The translations under genes were made by a program, and so were the position numbers. This document shows, piece by piece, positions 58,037 to 64,000 of a stretch of 64,000 nucleotides of DNA. The notes under the pieces are model-generated. The model saw only the letters and a list, made by a program, of their open reading frames with translations, was not told where the DNA came from and did not search any database. The stretch spans positions 127,494 through 191,493 of the forward strand of contig NW_004190423.2 in assembly GCF_000224145.3 (NCBI RefSeq), written 5' to 3'. Within the stretch, counting starts at the first letter, position 1. Every line of letters begins with the position of its first letter. Source of the stretch: Ciona intestinalis. Taxonomy: Eukaryota > Chordata > Ascidiacea > Phlebobranchia > Cionidae.

Positions 58037-61000
58037 CTATGATAGGATATCCTGCTTGAGCGACCACGTAGTGAACCCTGCTCCCCTTGTGACATCACAA
58101 ACATGGTGTAACATCGATTTGAAACGAGGAGCTTTATCGTCGCTCACTTGACCTTTGAACTCCAACATTATCTCATCTGTGGTTGCCGAACCCTGGAAAA
58201 ATACAAATGTTTCAATTTCAAGTAACTTTAATTCTAAGTGATTGTTAATTCTATGCAAAAGTTGCAAATTAAAAGTTAACAAACAATAATTAATGGTGGT
58301 TCATAAAGTCATGTTACAATTTCAATTTGTTTAATTTTCATTCGTTAAAATGTTAAATAAACTTTTTTTCTAAGTTAACAAATAATAATTCCAGTAGGTT
58401 ATATATTATACATTGTGAGAAAATCTCCACAGTTGTAATTGCCAAACAGTAACAAAAAGAGCTAATTTTATTAATGTTTGTAAAGACTTAAAAATTTCGG
58501 TATCAGCTAGACCCCCCCTAATTATCAAACCCAGATTTACAAACACGTTAGTGGCAACCCTTACCATCCCAGCAGTATCCAACCCATAACAGCAGTTACC
58601 AACAAACCATACTAACCTGATGGTCCTTAAGATAGTCAACCAATTGTTGCAACATTTTGTCGTCAGCTGATGCTTTGAACCCTTCATCTAAATATAGAAA
58701 TAACATTAAAACAAAATGAAAGTTTCTTTTTCTGTACTCTGTTTGAAAAACACGAGGTAAAGTAGATTTGTGTCTCTACATTTGATCTTCTTGATTATTA
58801 TTCAACAAACACGATAGATAAGTTAAAAAAATGAATGTAGCTTGATTATCCTCACGTGATTAGACCAGTCTTTATATAATTTTATTTAAGAATGAAAATT
58901 TGGACAAGCCATTAGTGACCACTGGGTTGGAGCAATTACCATTAAGTGTCTTGCCCAAGGACACATACGCCCACAATGGTGACATCCACACATGGTATAA
59001 CAACAACTCACCAAGTTGCTCATCATCCACGTTTTCACCTTTATGTCTCTCATTGATTTGTTGCAGAAGAGATTTGGATGACGTAGGGGCTTTTCCAAAG
59101 GGGGTTTTCCCTGTTGTGACACAGATGATTAGTCATAACATATACATCCATTTTTGATGAAAAAAAATCTAAAAAATGCATAGGAACGTTTTCTGGCACA
59201 CCAGATGTAATTAGAAAGTTATGCAATAACCCAAATCATATTCTCGTTGCATATTTCTACTGGGAAATGACATTTGTAAAACAAATTCTAAAATGTTTAA
59301 CCCAAATGAATCACATTTGTAAAACTAAGTTATTTTTTTCCAACATAACATATGTCTTACTTATATATAGTTACATAAGCACAAAATGTTCACACTAAAA
59401 TGAAAGAACAATCCCTACTTACTCTTAAACAATGGTGATTGTTCATCATCAGAGGATTCCTCCTCCTCTTGCTCCTCTCTCACTTTCTCCTCCTTCCTCC
59501 CAAACCTCCTCATACTAAATAATGAGCATTGTCTTATTTGTTATGTCATAATAAATTTTGTGACTGTAACTGAAATATACCGGGTTCAATGCTCGATGCG
59601 GATAAGCGTATGTGTCGTTGGGCAAAACACTTAAAGGACATTGCTCCAACCCAGTGGTCACAAATAGGTTGTAGCACCTTGGTGTTGGGGTAATGGGCTG
59701 ATTGTAGCTTAAATCCCAGGTTCCATGACATGCCTCACTGTAGGACCTCACCCATATAGAATAGAATGTGCATATACAATGTTGGGGTAATGAATCAACT
59801 CTGGCCTAAATCCCTGGGTCCCATGGCATGCCTCACTGTAGGACCTCACCCATATAGAATCTTACCTCTTTGGATATTGATATTCTTGTCTAGATAACCT
59901 CAGATTCTTGACGGCATCTTTAGCAATACGATCGGCCTCAGTCTCGATTATTGCGTAATCTGGGTTTGCGCTGTTCATTATAACACTATGTTTCATTGCT
60001 GTGTGTACGCCTGTTGTAATCGACATTGTGATGTAATAATGGGTTGTAATTATTGCTGTTTGGACTATAGAGTATGAATGAATGAATAAATGAAACTTAC
60101 TTTATCCTCGCGTGGCCGGAAAACGATAGTCGTTATCACACGGGTTTAACACCTCGTGACTGCTTATGAGTTACCATGTATGTTACTTTGTAGGTGATTA
60201 TTTTTTCGGAATTTTTTCATTTGTTTATGTATTGCTAATAATTTGGACAACCCATTAGTGACCACTGGGTTGAAGCAATTGTCTTAAGTGTCTTGCCCAA
60301 GGACACATTTGCCCACAATGGTAGCAGAGTAGCGTGTAATGGTTTAACAAGAACAAAAAAAGAAATATTTAGTGCCCAAAATTACAAGAATAGGCCAGGT
60401 TTGGCACTTATGGACAGTTTATAACCATAGACGGGAACTTTATAAACACAGGAAGGCAGGGATAGTTAGACACACAATCCTGTGAAACAAAAACTTATTG
60501 GTTGTAATGTTTACTGATTAATGCAGTGCAGAAAATTCCAGGGGAGGCCTGCTCACCCTGCCACCCCAAGTTTGGCGCCTATGCCTTTATACCCCCATAA
60601 TATAATTAGAATACTAAATATCCCTAATATAACCCACCTTTTCCAAACAACTTTGATAAAACATATTCATCTCCTTTTCTCCTCTCCTCTTTCTCCTCCT
60701 GCTCCCTCCTCCTCTTGGAGGAAAGGTGGGATTTACGAACCAAGTTTTCAACCATCTCCCCGTCAACATCTGTAATGAATGAATGGAACTGGGTTCAAAG
60801 CTCGACGCTGCTATCATGTATCATTGTTGGCATATGTGGTATTAACAACAATTGCTTCAATCCAGTGGTCACCGAAGGGGTGTCTAAATTGTCAGCCATA
60901 CAGAAAAACAATTACCCACAAATTGTTTTGCCCAAGAACACCATTATATGCAGATAATAACAACATCGGGCCTTGAACCCAGTACCCCCAGGTATAGAGA

Positions 61001-63757
61001 CCTGCATGCTAACCACTAAGCCACAAGACTGTACTCAGGCCAAAATATAGCGAGATACCCAAATACAAGATTCCACAAATGTATTCATAACTCACCATAT
61101 TTCGAAGATTTCTTTTTCCTTTTTTTAACAGTTTGTTTGTTCATTTTAAATTTCTCCATAGCCTTTTGCAATGAGGTCTTTAATTTCACAGATTTGGGGA
61201 CCATGGCGTCGTGTTTTGATGGCATTATTTCATGTGATTTCCCTTCATTTAATACCTGTTTTAATGATATCATTTTTTCACATGAATTTTCACTTTGCAA
61301 TACTTCTTCAGGTGAATTCTGTTTAAATTCTGTCTGGATATTGAGACACGTTTCCGCTGCAGTTGTTTTAATATGTGATAGTTTTTCATTTGATTCTTTA
61401 GTTTGTGATAAATCTTCAGGTAAATTCTGTTTGGGTGATGTTTCAGGCGGGGTTGCATTGGTTGATTCTTCTTTTTGTGATATCGTGTCACATGATTCAT
61501 CTTTTCGTGATATTATGTCACTTGATTCATCTTTCGGTGATATTAGGTCACATGATTCATCTTTTCGTGATATTAGGTCACATGATTCATCTTTTCGTGA
61601 TATTATGTCACATGATTCATCTTTTCGTGATATTAGGTCACATGATTCATCTTTTCGTGATATTATGTCACATGATTCGTCTTTGCGTGATATTATGTCA
61701 CATGATTCTTCTTTTCGTAATATCTTTTCACATGATTCTTTTTTTTGTGATATTTCTGTAGGTAAATTTTGCTGGGGTAATATTTCTGCTGCAGTGGTTT
61801 TATTGTGCAACATTTTTTCATGGGTGGCTTCTTTTTGTGATACTATTTCACAAGATTCATCTTTTTGTGATATTTTTTCACATGATTCGTCTTTTTGTGA
61901 TATTTTTTCACATGATACATCTTGCATATGATTTAATGAACTATTTGAGGTGTTTAGGTCATGTATTGATTCAAGTGATACGTTTTCACGTGATTCTGTT
62001 GGTGAGCAGCTTTCATGAGGTAGTTTGGTTGTGACATCATAAGAGGCATTGTTTGTTGCATTGTTATGTCCATTTTGATTTAATGAATCATCTTTGTGAT
62101 GTAATGTATCATCTTTGTGATGTAATGTATCATCTTTGTGATGTAATGAACCACTTCCAATATGATGTAATGAATCACCTTTGTGATGTAATGAACCACT
62201 TCCATTATGATGTAATGAATGACTTGAATTATTAGTTTTACGTTTCTTGATCTGGATTTCCGAACCAGTACCAGCAAATATTGATGCCGTCTCCGTTTCA
62301 GTTTTCGATTTGTCTTTTTCTTGATGTTTCAACGTGAATAGTTCGTGTACGTCATTTGATTTAAAGAAACGGCGTTGTTTGGGATCCTTGAGGACACGGT
62401 TTGTCATGAACTGCTTGAAGATCTGTCTATAAAGAGGGTTGATGTTGAAATATAAAATGTTATGTTAAGCTTGCATCGTAACTGAAGGACACCGGATATG
62501 GTGTTTAACTGATATGCATATATGGGCAAGACATTTATGGGGGTGGGAGTGTTAGGTGTTGTAAAGTAGTGAAGTGCTATATAAGAACACATAAGGTGCC
62601 ATGGCTAATTGGTTCGGCATCGTAAGTAAAAACTTCATGCTCGATACTGGTAGGGTTGTGTCGTTGGACAAAACACTTAACGGCAATTTTCTTAAACCCA
62701 GTGGCCACTAATGGGTTGTAGAACTCTGGGTGTTGGGGTAATTGGGGTATTCTGGCCTAAATCCCAACAGTAATTGCAAACTCTTCCAGATTTTCATATA
62801 CAATGCTGGGGTAATGGGCAACTGTAACCTAAATCCATTGCCATTTAACAAGGACCTGACCCATATATAACATCCCACCACAATACATTAAACAGCCCTA
62901 CCTGTGGTATATCTTTTCCTCGATAGTACCAGAAGTAACCAATCTATATATTGTAACTTGTTTAGTTTGCCCAATCCTCCATGATCTTTCCTGGGCTTGT
63001 GTGTCCGTGCTTGGGTTCCAATCCGGGTCGTATATAACCACCCTGTGTGTATTTGGGTAACAGTGTTGCATATATATATATATATATATATATATGACTA
63101 CCCTGTGTGTATGGGGGGTTATAATATATATATACATATATATGACCAGTGGCACAGCCAGGAAAAAAATAAGGGGTTTTAATCCAAAAAAATTGAAAAA
63201 TATTTTTTATTTAATTAATTTTTTTTGGGGGTTTAAAAGGGGGGGGAGGTCGCGACACCCTAAACCTCCCCCTGGCTACGCCGCTGTATATGACTACCCT
63301 GTGTGTATATGGGTATTATTTTGTATATATATATATACTACTCTATAATGTATGGGGGTTATATTGTAGATATTATGACTACTCTGTACTGTAGGGAACT
63401 GTTATAATTTATATTGTATGTTACCATATATGTAGGCACCAAACCTGGGGTGGCAGGGTGGGCAGGCTAACCCCTAAAAAATCCTACACTGCAGATTTAT
63501 TTCACAGGATTGTGTGTCTAACTATCCCTGCCTCCCCTGTGTTTATAATATAAATATATACATAAGCATAAAGAAAACAGTCACCCACAAAGTTACAAAA
63601 GGCATAGAAGCCAGAGTTTTTTAAAACACAGGGAAGGCAAGGATAGTTGCATAAAGAACATACGTAGTATCAAGTTATCTCACCTGTCTGCTCCAATAAG
63701 ATTGACACCTAACCCTCCAACCCTCGTGGTTAGAATAAACACAAAGATTGATGGATC
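58037..63757 (-). CDS. ERCC6: DNA excision repair protein ERCC6 (CSB), C-terminal 746 residues, 5' part outside window
   Basis: SWI2/SNF2 ATPase that senses RNA polymerase II stalled at lesions and starts transcription-coupled repair. Nine exons: 63684-63757, 62902-63042, 61096-62426, 60638-60769, 59866-60010, 59423-59514, 59012-59110, 58617-58687, 58037-58192, all phase-consistent. The first carries helicase motif V ([16 protein letters not shown]) and the second motif VI ([16 protein letters not shown]). Then [19 protein letters not shown] follows, specific to CSB. Later exons keep [41 protein letters not shown] and the C-terminal winged-helix region ([15 protein letters not shown] to [12 protein letters not shown]). 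The 1,331-nt exon is expanded by ~10-aa repeats. The N-terminus and motifs I-IV lie right of the window. Confidence 0.95.
60440..60590 (+). repeat. Family F repeat, most complete copy
   Basis: Runs 'aggaaggcagggatagtta', 'gacacacaatcctgtgaaac', 'ttggttgtaatgtttact', 'cctgctcaccctgccacc' and 'tttggcgcctatgc'. In an ERCC6 intron. Confidence 0.8.
61480..61935 (-). repeat. ERCC6: In-frame 30-bp coding repeat in the large ERCC6 exon
   Basis: About nine near-perfect decapeptides [10 protein letters not shown], with a neighbouring older set [10 protein letters not shown] (61845-61925) and variants between. A second short repeat, [12 protein letters not shown], lies at 62085-62230. The codons repeat with the peptide, so this is recent DNA-level expansion in frame. 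Ser/Asp/Lys-rich, presumably disordered. Confidence 0.9.
63147..63286. mobile_element. hAT-like MITE, CAGTGGCG family, copy 2, with perfect 8-bp TSD
   Basis: 140 bp, ends CAGTGGCACAGCCAGG and CCTGGCTACGCCGCTG, flanked by TATATGAC (63139-63146 and 63287-63294). In an ERCC6 intron. Confidence 0.92.
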
Positions 63758-64000
63758 CTGTAATTAACATTGTTATAATACATATATATATAGATGTTAA
63801 ACGGCATAGCCTATTTTAAATTTAGGTGTAAAACTAGTTTATTAATTACTACAAAACTTACAAATGGCTCATTTCAGTGCTAAGGAGATAAACAGAGTAT
63901 GTGTCCTTGGGAAAGACCATCCTAGTGGTTACTGCACCCTAGCATGCCTCAATGTAGGGCCTCACCCATATAGAATAGAATGTGCATATACAATGTTGGG
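63758..64000. other. ERCC6 intron with a family-D repeat at the right edge
   Basis: No exon seen. From about 63930 the sequence matches the inverse of the ~97-bp unit arrayed at 7096-8035. Confidence 0.7.

Noticed and set aside
61137..61931. 264-codon plus ORF rich in HDSSFRDI
   Set aside because: Antisense shadow of the repetitive ERCC6 exon, which has splice borders and conserved flanks.

Overview
The window is a gene-dense, AT-rich stretch of an animal nuclear genome. Reading predicted exons against protein families I know, I find six conserved animal genes split by many GT-AG introns. From left to right they are XRN1 (minus, 3' half outside the window), MEIG1 (plus), POMK (minus), TTC5 (plus), EPG5 (minus, about 50 exons over 31.7 kb) and the C-terminal half of ERCC6/CSB (minus, 5' part outside). 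Compact genes, tRNA-derived SINE heads, short MITEs and heavy minisatellite load suggest a tunicate, most likely a Ciona-type sea squirt. That attribution is inference; the gene calls do not depend on it. Five runs of N mark assembly gaps.

Layout. 1-10.4 kb: XRN1 5' half, 13 exons, with a long array of ~97-bp repeats in an intron. 10.4-12.1 kb: shared upstream region of the head-to-head XRN1/MEIG1 pair. 12.1-12.4 kb: MEIG1. 13.7-14.2 kb: tandem foldback units. 14.6-18.7 kb: POMK, complete, six exons, 346 aa. 18.7-20 kb: shared upstream region of POMK/TTC5. 20-23.6 kb: TTC5, complete, six exons, 435 aa. 24.7-56.4 kb: EPG5, tail to tail with TTC5; consecutive exon phases fit almost everywhere and the recovered exons add up to about 2,500 aa. 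58.0-64 kb: ERCC6 from helicase motif V to the stop codon, in tandem upstream of EPG5.

The genes do not form one pathway: XRN1 is mRNA decay, MEIG1 is spermiogenesis, POMK is dystroglycan glycan phosphorylation, TTC5 is a p300/p53 and tubulin-autoregulation cofactor, EPG5 is autophagosome-lysosome tethering, and ERCC6 is transcription-coupled repair.

The most unusual signals are in the non-coding DNA. Many intronic minisatellites start exactly at an exon-intron boundary, and several carry repeated copies of the real splice site (EPG5 near 29.3 kb, 35.4 kb and 33.3 kb; XRN1 near 3.87 kb; TTC5 near 22.6 kb). Two families of short hAT-like elements have intact 8-bp target duplications. Two 50-N gaps sit between overlapping near-identical segments that duplicate EPG5 exons, most likely unmerged contig ends or haplotypes. 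Two other gaps probably hide EPG5 exons.
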